A DNA stretch of 64,000 nt. Source: Streptomyces sp. BHT-5-2 (GTDB lineage: Bacteria > Actinomycetota > Actinomycetes > Streptomycetales > Streptomycetaceae). The position numbers and the translations under genes were made by a program. The notes beneath the pieces were generated by a model. The model ran no database searches, was not told the origin of the DNA, and was given only the letters and a program-made list of their open reading frames with translations. Every line of letters starts with the position of its first letter. Position 1 is the first letter of the stretch. Positions 36,365 to 44,345 of the stretch are shown here, piece after piece. The stretch covers positions 2,728,001 through 2,792,000 of the forward strand of contig NZ_CP081496.1 of assembly GCF_019774615.1 (NCBI RefSeq). The letters are read 5' to 3'.

Positions 36365-37138
36365 TCAGAGCAGCGCGCCGCCGCTGCCGTCTATCCACTG
36401 GCTCGTCACCCACCGGCTGTCGTCCGAGGCGAGGAACGCCACGATGTCGCCGATGTCGGTCGGGTCCGCCACCCGCCCCAGCGGAGAGCGTGCACCGGTC
36501 GCCGTGCGCGCCACGGCGTTCTCCTCGCCGCGCAGCCAGGCGGCGTTCATGTCGGTGTCGACCGCGCCGGGGGCCACCGTGTTGACCGTGATGCCGCGGG
36601 GGCCGAGCTCCAGCGCCAGCGAACGGGTCAGCACATCGACCCCGCCCTTGGACATCGCATAGGCGAGCAGTTCCGACTTGGCGGCGGTGTGCGTGAGCCC
36701 GGTGGAGACGTTGACGATCCGTCCGCCGTCCCGCAGCCGGGACAGCCCCTGCTGGATCACGAAGAACGGTGCGGTGGTGTTGACCGCGAAGAGGTGCTCG
36801 ACGTCGTCGCGCGTGATCTCACCGAAGGGGCGGAGCGTGCCGTCCAGCGCCTTGTTGATCCCGGCGTTGTTCACCAGGATGTCCAGCCCGTCGGCCTGCT
36901 CGTCGAACGCGGCCCACAGCGTCTCGGCGTCGCCGGGCACCCCCAGCTCGGCGCGCAGCGTGAACGCCTCGCCGCCCACCGCCTCGATCGCCGCGGCCGT
37001 CTCCTTCGCCGCCGTCGCATCGCTCCCGTAGTGCACGCCGACCCGTGCGCCGTCCCGCCCCAGCCGCTCCGAGATCGCCCGGCCGATTCCCCGGCCGCCG
37101 CCCGTCACCAGTGCCGTCCTGCCGCTCAGTGCACCCAT
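36365..37138 (-). CDS. short-chain dehydrogenase/reductase
   Basis: A 257-residue classical SDR. TGGGRGIG binds NADP(H) or NAD(H), NNAG stabilises the fold, and the catalytic Tyr-Lys pair is YAMSK with Ser in VNVSTG. The C-terminal SSQWIDGSGG-type motif is typical of FabG-like members. GGGAGGG is six bases before the ATG at 37138. Divergent from a TetR regulator across a perfect palindrome, which suggests control by that regulator. Confidence 0.9.
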   Translation of the reverse strand: MGALSGRTALVTGGGRGIGRAISERLGRDGARVGVHYGSDATAAKETAAAIEAVGGEAFTLRAELGVPGDAETLWAAFDEQADGLDILVNNAGINKALDGTLRPFGEITRDDVEHLFAVNTTAPFFVIQQGLSRLRDGGRIVNVSTGLTHTAAKSELLAYAMSKGGVDVLTRSLALELGPRGITVNTVAPGAVDTDMNAAWLRGEENAVARTATGARSPLGRVADPTDIGDIVAFLASDDSRWVTSQWIDGSGGALL

Positions 37139-37199
37139 CGTGAACCCTCCCCTTGTCTGTGCGCCCGTGCCTCCGACCCGCACGCGCGCCGGTCGTCCG

Positions 37200-37240
37200 G
37201 CAAGCACTTCTGTAGTGCTTGCTACATAAAAACCGTAGCA
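37200..37240. promoter_or_regulatory. operator palindromes between SDR and TetR genes
   Basis: A perfect 9-bp inverted repeat GCAAGCACT-N5-AGTGCTTGC (37200-37222), overlapped by a second shorter one TGCTAC-N9-GTAGCA (37220-37240). Location in the divergent intergenic region and size suit a TetR dimer site. Confidence 0.75.
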
Positions 37241-37274
37241 CGCGTTTCTTATCGACCGCTATAGAATTCACTCC

Positions 37275-37901
37275 ATGGTGGCCAAGGAGACCAAGCAGCG
37301 CGGCCGGCCCCGGTCGTTCGACCGGGACACGGCCCTGGAGAAGGCGATCCGCTCGTTCTGGGAGCACGGTTACGAATCCACGTCCATCGCCGACCTCACC
37401 CGCGAGATGGGGATCAGCGCCCCCAGCCTCTACGCCGCCTTCGGCGACAAGCGGGCCCTGTTCGACGAGGCGATCGCCGTGTACGTACAGCTGTACGGCG
37501 GCTTCATCTCCCGTGCGCTGGCCGAGGAACCGACCGCCCGCCGCGGCGTCGAGCGGGCCCTGCGCGAGGCCGCGGCCGAGTACACCGTCCCCGACCGCCC
37601 GCGCGGCTGCATGGTCATCAGCGCCGCACTCAACACCGGGCCCTCCTCCGCCGAGGTCGCCGCCTCCCTGCGGGAGAAGCGGCAGGCCAACGCCCGGGAG
37701 ATCGCGCAGGCGATCCGCGCCGACATCGCCGCCGGCCGGCTCCCCGCCGACACCGACGCCCGCGCGCTCGCCGAGTACGTCAGCACGATCATCGCGGGGA
37801 TGTCGCAGTCCGCCCGGGACGGCACGGACCGCGCGACACTGGAGGCGGTCGCCGAACTGGCCATGCACGCCTGGCCGTCCAGGACGGGGGAGCGGGTCTA
37901 G
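37275..37901 (+). CDS. TetR-family regulator
   Basis: A 208-residue TetR protein. The HTH is in residues 12-60 (STSIADLTREMGISAPSLYAAFGDKRALF), followed by a C-terminal helical domain with GCMVISAALNTGP, a pattern of the AcrR-like group that responds to electrophiles or oxidised compounds. Probably represses itself and the divergent SDR gene. Confidence 0.9.
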   Translation: MVAKETKQRGRPRSFDRDTALEKAIRSFWEHGYESTSIADLTREMGISAPSLYAAFGDKRALFDEAIAVYVQLYGGFISRALAEEPTARRGVERALREAAAEYTVPDRPRGCMVISAALNTGPSSAEVAASLREKRQANAREIAQAIRADIAAGRLPADTDARALAEYVSTIIAGMSQSARDGTDRATLEAVAELAMHAWPSRTGERV

Positions 37902-38277
37902 GGCATCGGCCCCTTGGGGGAAGTCCCCGGAAACACCCGCGGGCCGCGGCGCCGGGACAGGACCCTCAACCTGTCCGGCACCGCAGCCCGGAGCTGACAT
38001 CGGCCGGCCCCGTACTACGGACGGGAGGTGCCCCCTGTGCGGTCGGGGGCACGGCCCCGTCCCGGAACCGGTCGATCGGAGGCCCGGGCGCAGTCAGGGC
38101 AGAGAGCGCCGTGGGCCTCGATCCGCCCTCCTGTGCGGGGAGAGCGGAAGCTTCTGCACTCCGGTTCTTCCCGGAGTGTGCCGCACCGCACATTCTGGAC
38201 TGGACCATTCTTGTCTGTCCATGGCCGTGCAGGCACAACACATACCGTACGCCGGTAGGCTCCGAGGTGTGCCCTCG
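37902..38277 (+). other. intergenic region upstream of the sensor kinase
   Basis: About 375 bases without a supported gene. It should contain the promoter of the kinase; no confident -35/-10 pair is assigned. A short hairpin-like TCCGGAGTG/CACTCCGG-type pairing occurs near 38158-38180. Confidence 0.4.
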
Positions 38278-39750
38278 ATGAACGATCTCGTGCGCCAGCA
38301 CACGGCCCTGAGCGACTCCGACCTGGAGTGGCTCCATCTGCTGGTGTCGGAGTGGCAGCTGCTCTCCGACCTCTCCTTCGCCGACCTCGTCCTGTGGGTC
38401 CCCACCCTCGACGGCACCCGATACGTGTCGGTCGCCCAGATGCGTCCCAACACCGGACCGACCTCCTATCAGGACGACATGGTCGGCCACCTCGTCCCCC
38501 GGGGCCGCCGCCCGATGCTGGACTCCGCCCTGGACGAGGGCCGCATCGTGCGCGAGGGCGACCCGGAGTGGCGCGAGGAGGTGCCGGTGCGGGTCGAGTC
38601 CATCCCGGTGCGCCGCGAGGGCCGGGTGCTCGGGGTGATCGCCCGCAACACCAATCTGCTGACCGTACGGACCCCCAGCCGGCTGGAGCTGACCTACCTC
38701 CAGAGCGCCTCCGACCTGGCCCAGATGATCGCTGCCGGAACGTTTCCCTTCCCCGGCCAGCAGGTCGACATGGACGCCTCGCCGCGCGCCGGCGACGGCC
38801 TGATCCGGCTCGACGCCGACGGCGTGGTCCAGTACGCCAGCCCCAACGCGCTCTCCGCCTACCACCGGCTCGGCCTCGCCGCCGACCTCGTCGGCCACCA
38901 CCTCGGCCAGGCCACCGCCGAACTCGCCCCGGCCCGCGGCCCGGTGGACGAGGCACTGGTCAAACTGGCCAGCGGCTGGGCCCCGCGGGAATTCGAGGTC
39001 GAGGGAAACGACGGGGTGATCCAATTGCGGGCCATCCCCCTCAAACCCAAGGGCACGCATATCGGTTCGCTGGTTCTGCTGCGCGATGTGACCGAACTGC
39101 GGCGCCGCGAGCGGGAACTGATCACAAAGGACGCCACCATCCGGGAAATCCACCACCGGGTGAAGAACAATCTCCAGACCGTCGCCGCCCTGCTGCGGCT
39201 GCAGTCCCGCCGGATGGATTCCGTGCGCGGCCGCGAGGCGCTCGACGAGGCCGTGCGCCGGGTCGGTTCGATCGCGATCGTGCACGAGACGCTCTCCCAG
39301 ACGCTCGACGAACGCGTGGAGTTCGACGAGATCGCCGACCGGGTGCTGGCCATGGTCGCGGAGATCGCCCCGGGCAAGGTGACCCCCCGCCGCACCGGAC
39401 GCTTCGGCATCCTGGACGCCGAGGTGGCCACCCCGTTGTCGATGGTGCTCACGGAGGTGCTGCAGAACGCCCTGGAGCACGCCTTCGACCAGGAGCAGCA
39501 CGGCACCGTCGAGGTCGCCGCGGTCCGCGGCGGCAGCCGCACCGAGCCCCGGCTGCTGGTCACCGTCCAGGACAACGGTCGCGGCCTGCCGGAGGGCTTC
39601 GATCCGCACCGCGCCGGCAACCTGGGCCTACAGATCGTACGGACCCTGGTGGAAGGGGAGTTGGGCGGCACGTTCGACATGGTCCGCCGCCCCGAGGGCG
39701 GCACCCGGGTGCTCCTCGACATCCCCGTACGCGCCGAGAAGCAGCACTGA
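38278..39750 (+). CDS. PdtaS-like sensor histidine kinase (HisKA_2/HATPase)
   Basis: A 490-residue soluble kinase: N-terminal GAF domain (EWQLLSDLSFADLVLWVPT, AQMRPNTGPTS), a PAS domain (DGLIRLDADGVVQYASPNA), a HisKA_2 dimerisation helix with phospho-acceptor in EIHHRVKNNLQTVAALLRLQ (His292/293), and an HATPase domain (N-box VLTEVLQNALEHAF, DNGRGLPEGF). The domain order and GAF wording match mycobacterial PdtaS, whose partner PdtaR is an ANTAR RNA-binding regulator; no ANTAR gene is in this window. An in-frame GTG at 38269 is an alternative start. Confidence 0.88.
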   Translation: MNDLVRQHTALSDSDLEWLHLLVSEWQLLSDLSFADLVLWVPTLDGTRYVSVAQMRPNTGPTSYQDDMVGHLVPRGRRPMLDSALDEGRIVREGDPEWREEVPVRVESIPVRREGRVLGVIARNTNLLTVRTPSRLELTYLQSASDLAQMIAAGTFPFPGQQVDMDASPRAGDGLIRLDADGVVQYASPNALSAYHRLGLAADLVGHHLGQATAELAPARGPVDEALVKLASGWAPREFEVEGNDGVIQLRAIPLKPKGTHIGSLVLLRDVTELRRRERELITKDATIREIHHRVKNNLQTVAALLRLQSRRMDSVRGREALDEAVRRVGSIAIVHETLSQTLDERVEFDEIADRVLAMVAEIAPGKVTPRRTGRFGILDAEVATPLSMVLTEVLQNALEHAFDQEQHGTVEVAAVRGGSRTEPRLLVTVQDNGRGLPEGFDPHRAGNLGLQIVRTLVEGELGGTFDMVRRPEGGTRVLLDIPVRAEKQH

Positions 39751-39792
39751 GGGCAGCCCGTCGGGCGGGGCCGGGGACCCCGGACAGCAACA

Positions 39793-39820
39793 AGCCCCGG
39801 ACCGGGTTCGGTCCGGGGCT
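39793..39820. terminator. bidirectional terminator between kinase and wblE
   Basis: A perfect 11-bp stem (AGCCCCGGACC with its complement) around a GGGTTC loop, between convergent genes. Confidence 0.88.
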
Positions 39821-39917
39821 CAAAGCTATTGCGATGCGATTACGACCGGGTCTCAGCTCCGGGCGGGCATCGAAGGTACTGCGCGCTGCGGCTCTCGGGG
39901 GCCACGGGGCGGCTGGC

Positions 39918-40175
39918 TCAGGCGCTGGCGTTGCGCGCCCGGTTGCGAGCTGCACGGCGCTTCATCGCGCGGCGCTCGTCCTCGCTCAGACCACCCCAGA
40001 CGCCCGAGTCCTGGCCGGACTCGAGCGCCCACTGCAGGCACTGCTCCATGACGGGGCAGCGGCGGCAGACGGCCTTGGCTTCCTCGATCTGCAGCAGCGC
40101 GGGACCGGTGTTGCCGATGGGGAAGAAGAGCTCGGGGTCTTCTTCGCGGCAAACGGCGCGGTGACGCCAGTCCAT
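39918..40175 (-). CDS. wblE: WhiB-family iron-sulfur transcription factor WblE
   Basis: An 85-residue WhiB-like protein. Four cysteines (Cys9 and those in VCRRCPVMEQC) bind a [4Fe-4S] cluster; GVWGGLSEDERR is the family turn and the basic RRAARNRARN tail binds DNA. Sequence and place, between the PdtaS-like kinase and the lipid kinase, match S. coelicolor wblE. WhiB proteins act with the principal sigma factor region 4. The ATG at 40175 has GGAG five bases upstream. Confidence 0.93.
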   Translation of the reverse strand: MDWRHRAVCREEDPELFFPIGNTGPALLQIEEAKAVCRRCPVMEQCLQWALESGQDSGVWGGLSEDERRAMKRRAARNRARNASA

Positions 40176-40494
40176 GGCTGCTCCATCTCCTCGTGTGACG
40201 GGAACGTGCTTGTGAATGTGAACGCTTTCACGAATCCCTCCACAAGGGAAGGGCCGAAAGCCAGTCAAGGACTGGTGCGGTCCTGTGGGATGAGGAGGAG
40301 GATTCGGGCTCTCAAGGGGGCCGGTAGAGCGGCCGTCCCGATCGCCATGAAGAGACTCGCAAACCTCGGCGGCGGATACAACCCCTTCCGGAAACTTTTT
40401 TTTGATTCCTTGGTGTCGCCTAGCTCACAGCCGTCATTCCAGGGGGTGGAAGCCAGTCTAAACGTTCGAGTGAAAGGACTTTAGGCCCTACTGC
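40176..40494. other. wblE promoter region with T-run
   Basis: No gene is supported. The region is AT-richer than its surroundings and contains a run of eight Ts (about 40397-40404) followed by GATTCC, rare in this genome. It should hold the wblE promoter. Confidence 0.5.
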
Positions 40495-41478
40495 TCACAC
40501 AATCACACGCAGTGCACGGCGAACGCCTGTGAACGTCACACTCGTCCGCAGTCCCAGATGGTCACCGTCCATCTGGAACGGCAGTGGAACCTGCGAATGC
40601 AAGGTGAAGTCCGTGAGGTCGTGGAGGGAGAGGACGTGCTTGCCCCGTGGGCCGCGCTCCGGTGTCGACGCGAGGAGTTGGGAGGCGTAACGGGTCACCG
40701 CCGGCACCGAGAACTTGTCCAGCGCGAAGAGGTCCAGCGCGGTGTCGAAGGACGCCTCGGGGGAGGGGTAGATCGGACGGTTGCCCAGATACGACCAGGG
40801 GGCGGTGTTGCAGATTATGGACATCGTGAGGTTCTCGGTGACCTCCGTCGTGCCCGGCTCCGCACCCGGTCGCTCGAGCGTGATGGTGCCCCGGCGGCGG
40901 TTGGCCTCGCCCAGGAACTGCCGGACGACCTGGCGCACGTAGAGGGAGTGCGTGGACCGCTTGCCGCGCTCGCGCTGCTGCTCGACCCGGCCGACCACGC
41001 CCGCGTCGAAGCCGAAGCCGGCGCAGAAGGTGAACCAGCGGGACGGCACCCCCTCGTCCGGGGTGCCCGGGGTTCCGGCCGCCAGGCCCAGGCCCACGGT
41101 GCGCTCGCTGCGGTCGCGCAGCGCGTCCAGCAGGGCGCCGGTGGCCTCCACGACGTCGTTGGGCAGGCCCAGGGCGCGGGCGAAGACGTTGGTGGAGCCG
41201 CCGGGGACCACCGCGAGCCGGGGGTGCGACTCGGGGTCGGGGCCGGTCGTCAGCAGACCGTTGACGACCTCGTTGACCGTGCCGTCGCCGCCGAGCGCCA
41301 CCACCAGGTCGGTCTCGCCGCCCTCGGCGGCCTCCCGGGCCAGGTCGCGGGCGTGCCCGCGGTACTGCGTCTCGGCGACCTCCAGCTTGAGATCGCTGGC
41401 CAGCGCGTGGGCGAGTACTTCACGGGTACGGGCACTCGTGGTGGTTGCAGCGGGATTGACCACGAGAAGTGCGCGCAT
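40495..41478 (-). CDS. diacylglycerol/lipid kinase family protein (YegS/DgkB-like)
   Basis: A 327-residue member of the DAGK catalytic-domain family. VVNPAA near the N-terminus, the nucleotide motif ALGGDGTVNEVVNGL and GGSTNVFARALGLP are diagnostic. It should phosphorylate a lipid or sphingoid-like substrate at the membrane; the substrate is unknown. The start is divergent to a small membrane protein gene 93 bases away. Confidence 0.9.
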   Translation of the reverse strand: MRALLVVNPAATTTSARTREVLAHALASDLKLEVAETQYRGHARDLAREAAEGGETDLVVALGGDGTVNEVVNGLLTTGPDPESHPRLAVVPGGSTNVFARALGLPNDVVEATGALLDALRDRSERTVGLGLAAGTPGTPDEGVPSRWFTFCAGFGFDAGVVGRVEQQRERGKRSTHSLYVRQVVRQFLGEANRRRGTITLERPGAEPGTTEVTENLTMSIICNTAPWSYLGNRPIYPSPEASFDTALDLFALDKFSVPAVTRYASQLLASTPERGPRGKHVLSLHDLTDFTLHSQVPLPFQMDGDHLGLRTSVTFTGVRRALRVIV

Positions 41479-41571
41479 GTGCAGCAGCGTACCTACCTGC
41501 CGGTACCGGCCTCACCCCTGTCCAGGGTCCGGGCGCGACCGGCGCCAGGGGCCCGGCGCTACCCTGCTGGG

Positions 41572-42033
41572 GTGACCAGTCAGCAGAAGCAGTCCCCGAA
41601 GCGAGCCGCCGGTACCCCTGCGGTGCCCGAGCCGGACGGCCCGCGGCCCGCCCGGCTGAGCGCCGCCGCGGCGCTCACCGCCGTCGAGGGTCTGGCGCTG
41701 GCCGCCCTCGGCGCGTACATGCTGATCAACGGCCTGGTCGGGGCGCCGGACAGTCCGCAGCAGGCGGAGATGGGCGGGGTGACGATCCTGGCGCTGGCGG
41801 TGCTGCCGCTGGTCGCCGCGCGGGGGCTGTGGCTGCGCCGGCGGTGGAGCCGGGGGCCGTCGCTGATCACCCAGATCGTGGCGCTGCCGGTCGCCTGGAC
41901 GCTCGTCAAGGGCGGTGGGGCGCTGATCGCCGGCGGGGCCGCGCTGGCGGTGGCGGCGGTGGTCGTGCTCGTCCTGCTGGTCAACCCGACGGCGACGGCG
42001 GCGCTCGGCATCGGGCCGCGCGAGACGCCGTAG
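41572..42033 (+). CDS. small four-helix membrane protein
   Basis: A 153-residue protein with a charged, proline-rich N-terminal tail of about 30 residues and four hydrophobic helices. No family function is known to me; conserved in streptomycetes. A -10-like TACCCT at 41560-41565 lies seven bases before the GTG, and no ribosome site is seen, so the mRNA may be leaderless. Confidence 0.72.
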   Translation: MTSQQKQSPKRAAGTPAVPEPDGPRPARLSAAAALTAVEGLALAALGAYMLINGLVGAPDSPQQAEMGGVTILALAVLPLVAARGLWLRRRWSRGPSLITQIVALPVAWTLVKGGGALIAGGAALAVAAVVVLVLLVNPTATAALGIGPRETP

Positions 42034-42084
42034 GACGCGGGGCGGGGCCGGGGGCTGAGGCACGTAGGGGAGGGGCGAACGGAT

Positions 42085-42114
42085 CCCGTAGGGGATGCGA
42101 GCGCCCCCTACGGG
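42085..42114 (+). terminator. terminator after the small membrane protein
   Basis: A perfect 10-bp stem (CCCGTAGGGG with CCCCTACGGG) around a 10-nt loop, about 50 bases past the stop. Confidence 0.75.
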
Positions 42115-42379
42115 GCCACAACGGGGTCGGGCGGCGAGATATTCCGAGGAGTGGGGAGGAGCGGGGCGGCGCGTTGCCCATGGGTGGGCCCCGCGGGGGC
42201 GACCGGGGGTCCCGGGGTGGGGCGAACGGGCGTCCCGCGGGGTGGTGAGCGTTTCCGCGGAGTGGACGGCGGGTGTTCCCGCGGGGCGGTGTGAGAGGGG
42301 GCCCGCGGGTGGGGCGGAGGGGGGTCCGCGCCCCACCGGGGAGGGGGCTGCGTTCCAGCGGGATGGGCTACGGGGTGGG
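42115..42379. other. G-rich intergenic region with putative G-quadruplex
   Basis: No gene is supported. Four G-runs (42195-42199, 42205-42209, 42214-42217, 42219-42222) with loops of 5, 4 and 1 bases fit a G-quadruplex on the plus strand, and CCCGCGGGG palindromes recur at about 42189, 42233 and 42287. The region lies at the 3' side of sigH. Confidence 0.5.
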
Positions 42380-43372
42380 TTACTCCTCGACGAGGAGCTT
42401 GTCGCGGAGTTGGGCCAGGGTGCGGGCCAGCAGGCGGGAGACGTGCATCTGGGAGATGCCGACCTCCTGGGCGATCTGCGACTGGGTCATGTTGCCGAAG
42501 AACCGCAGCAGCAGGATCTTCTTCTCGCGCGGCGGGAGGTCCTCCAGCAGCGGCTTGAGGGACTCGCGGTACTCCACGCCCTCCAGCGCCTCGTCCTCCG
42601 CGCCGAGGGTGTCGGCGACCGCGGGGGACTCGTCGTCGGTGTCCGGGACGTCGAGCGAGAGGGTGCTGTAGGCGTTCGCCGACTCCAGGCCCTCCAGGAC
42701 CTCTTCCTCGGAGATCGACAGGTGCTCGGCCAGTTCATGGACCGTGGGCGCCCGGCCGTGCCGTTGGGACAGCTCGGCGGTCGCCGTCGTCAGGGACAGC
42801 CGCAGCTCCTGGAGGCGGCGCGGGACCCGGACCGCCCAGCCCTTGTCGCGGAAGTGCCGCTTGATCTCGCCCACGACGGTGGGCGTGGCATAGGTGGAGA
42901 ACTCCACGCCGCGCTCCGGGTCGAAGCGGTCGACCGACTTGATCAGGCCGATCGTGGCGACCTGGGTCAGGTCGTCGAGCGGTTCGCCGCGATTGCGGAA
43001 GCGGCGGGCCAGGTGCTCGACCAGCGGCAGGTGCATGCGCACCAGGGTGTTGCGCAGCTCGGCACGCTCCGGGGAGCCGTCGGGCAGCTTGCGCAGCTCG
43101 TAGAACATCGCCCGGGCGCCGCCGCGGTCGTGCGGATCCTCCGGCGCCGGGGAGTGCCGCTCCACGGGCCGGTCGCCGGCAGTCGGCGGAACCTGCCGGT
43201 CCGCCTGCCGGCCCTGCTGCTCGCTCTGCTCCATGTGGTCCGCCCGCTCCGCCTGCTCCGCCGCGTCCAACCGGCCGCCGTGGTCGTCCGCGCCCGTCGG
43301 GTGCGGCTGGGCATGCTGCCCGGGGATGACCGCGCCCGCCGCCATCCTCGCGCCGCGTTCGAGATCTTTCAC
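42380..43372 (-). CDS. sigH: SigB-family stress sigma factor SigH
   Basis: A 330-residue group 3 sigma factor. Residues 1-85 are a hydrophilic, Q/H/D-rich extension; the core follows with region 2 (LPLVEHLARRFRNRGEPLDDLTQVATIGLIKSVDRFDPERGVEFSTYA), region 3 and region 4 (LLLRFFGNMTQSQIAQEVGISQMHVSRLLARTL). In S. coelicolor sigH gives several sizes of product by alternative starts and processing, for osmotic stress and septation; an internal start near MFYELRKLPDG could give a short form here. It lies 16 bases after its anti-sigma gene. The GTG start lacks a strong ribosome site. Confidence 0.92.
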   Translation of the reverse strand: MKDLERGARMAAGAVIPGQHAQPHPTGADDHGGRLDAAEQAERADHMEQSEQQGRQADRQVPPTAGDRPVERHSPAPEDPHDRGGARAMFYELRKLPDGSPERAELRNTLVRMHLPLVEHLARRFRNRGEPLDDLTQVATIGLIKSVDRFDPERGVEFSTYATPTVVGEIKRHFRDKGWAVRVPRRLQELRLSLTTATAELSQRHGRAPTVHELAEHLSISEEEVLEGLESANAYSTLSLDVPDTDDESPAVADTLGAEDEALEGVEYRESLKPLLEDLPPREKKILLLRFFGNMTQSQIAQEVGISQMHVSRLLARTLAQLRDKLLVEE

Positions 43373-43388
43373 GGGGCCCCCTGTTCGG

Positions 43389-43802
43389 TCATGACGGTCC
43401 GGGACCGGCGCCGCGCTCCTTGTACAGACTGATGGTGACCGTGCGGTCCTCGGCGACGCTGGAGTCGACCTTGCCGGCCAGTGCCGAGAGCACCGTCCAG
43501 GCGAAGGTGTCGCGCTCCGGAGCGCGGCCGTCGGTCGTCGGGGCCGACACCGTCACCTGCAGCGCGTCGTCGATGAGCTGGAAGACGCAACTGAGGACGC
43601 TGCCGGGGACGGCCTGTTGCAGCAGGATCGCGCAGGCTTCGTCGACCGCGATGCGCAGATCCTCGATCTCGTCGAGGGTGAAGTCCAAGCGGGCTGCGAG
43701 ACCGGCGGTGGCCGTACGCAGCACGGACAGGTAGGCACCCGCAGCGGGCAGACGGACTTCCACGAAGTCCTGAGTCCCGGGCTCGCCTGCGATCTGGGAC
43801 AC
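43389..43802 (-). CDS. ushX: HATPase-fold anti-sigma factor UshX (PrsH/RshA)
   Basis: A 137-residue protein of the RsbW/SpoIIAB-type Bergerat-fold kinases. EIEDLRIAVDEACAILLQQA is the N-box ATP site, and the C-terminal part contains AWTVLSALAGKVD. It should hold SigH inactive until an anti-anti-sigma such as BldG intervenes. The GTG start is fixed by GGAGG five bases upstream. Co-transcribed with sigH. Gene names in use include ushX, prsH and rshA. Confidence 0.9.
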   Translation of the reverse strand: MSQIAGEPGTQDFVEVRLPAAGAYLSVLRTATAGLAARLDFTLDEIEDLRIAVDEACAILLQQAVPGSVLSCVFQLIDDALQVTVSAPTTDGRAPERDTFAWTVLSALAGKVDSSVAEDRTVTISLYKERGAGPGPS

Positions 43803-44108
43803 CCTCACCTCCAAGGTGGCACAAGCTGGTAGAGCTGGAATGCGTGTCGAAGCTCTTGCGCTTCGGATACTTCGCGTACTTCGGGTGTCCGTGCCGGACG
43901 GTTCTCCCGCGGGGTGCAAGGAGAACGATCCGGCGCGGCTCGTGGTTCGGCTGTGACGCTATCGCGATCTGCGGGCCGGTGTCGCCCGGAAGGAGCAGGG
44001 CAGCCGTCCGGACGACGACCACCGGCTCACCGACAGCACGTCTGTTACAGAGTGTAAAACCTCGGGCACGGACAGTGGTAGGGGTCGGTGCCCCCAAATC
44101 GAGGCCGA
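43803..44108. other. sigH operon promoter region
   Basis: No gene is supported in these 300 bases. It must carry the sigH operon promoters on the minus strand; GTTTTACACTCTG near 44058 (minus) is AT-rich and may be one, but this is not certain. Confidence 0.4.
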
Positions 44109-44254
44109 TTACGCTCCGTTGGCGGGCGCGGTGTCCGCCAGCGCGTGCAGCGCATCTCCAGTGAGCCGGAAGACCGTCCATTCGTCCATGGGCCGGGCAC
44201 CGATCGACCGGTAAAAACCGATGGACGGTTCGTTCCAGTCCAGGACCGACCACT
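44109..44254 (-). pseudogene. displaced native 3' end of the GNAT acetyltransferase gene
   Basis: The minus strand encodes 48 residues beginning QWSVLDWNEPSIGFYRSIGA and ending with a TAA at 44111-44109. This aligns with the last 40 residues of the complete acetyltransferase at 53327-53800 (WSVLDWNLSAIGFYKSLGA...). It is the original chromosomal 3' end, cut from its gene when the element inserted. It has no start and is not expected to be translated. Confidence 0.88.
44233..44254. repeat. attL, left 22-bp attachment core
   Basis: These 22 bases (beginning TTCCAGTCCAGGACCGACCA) recur perfectly at 53436-53457. They lie inside acetyltransferase coding sequence (residues WSVLDWN). Sequence to the left continues as the host gene; sequence to the right is the element. 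A serine integrase gene starts 92 bases inside. Confidence 0.9.
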
Positions 44255-44345
44255 GATCTTTGTGTGCCGTGCAAAGTCACGTTGCGTTGCGTGTCACGGC
44301 CCCCAGGGAACGGAGGCGAAACCTGGCACGAACGAAGCGGGAACC

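Noticed and set aside
44088..44345. Upstream extension of the integrase frame
   Set aside because: It crosses attL and host acetyltransferase sequence; the resolvase domain starts at the ATG at 44346.
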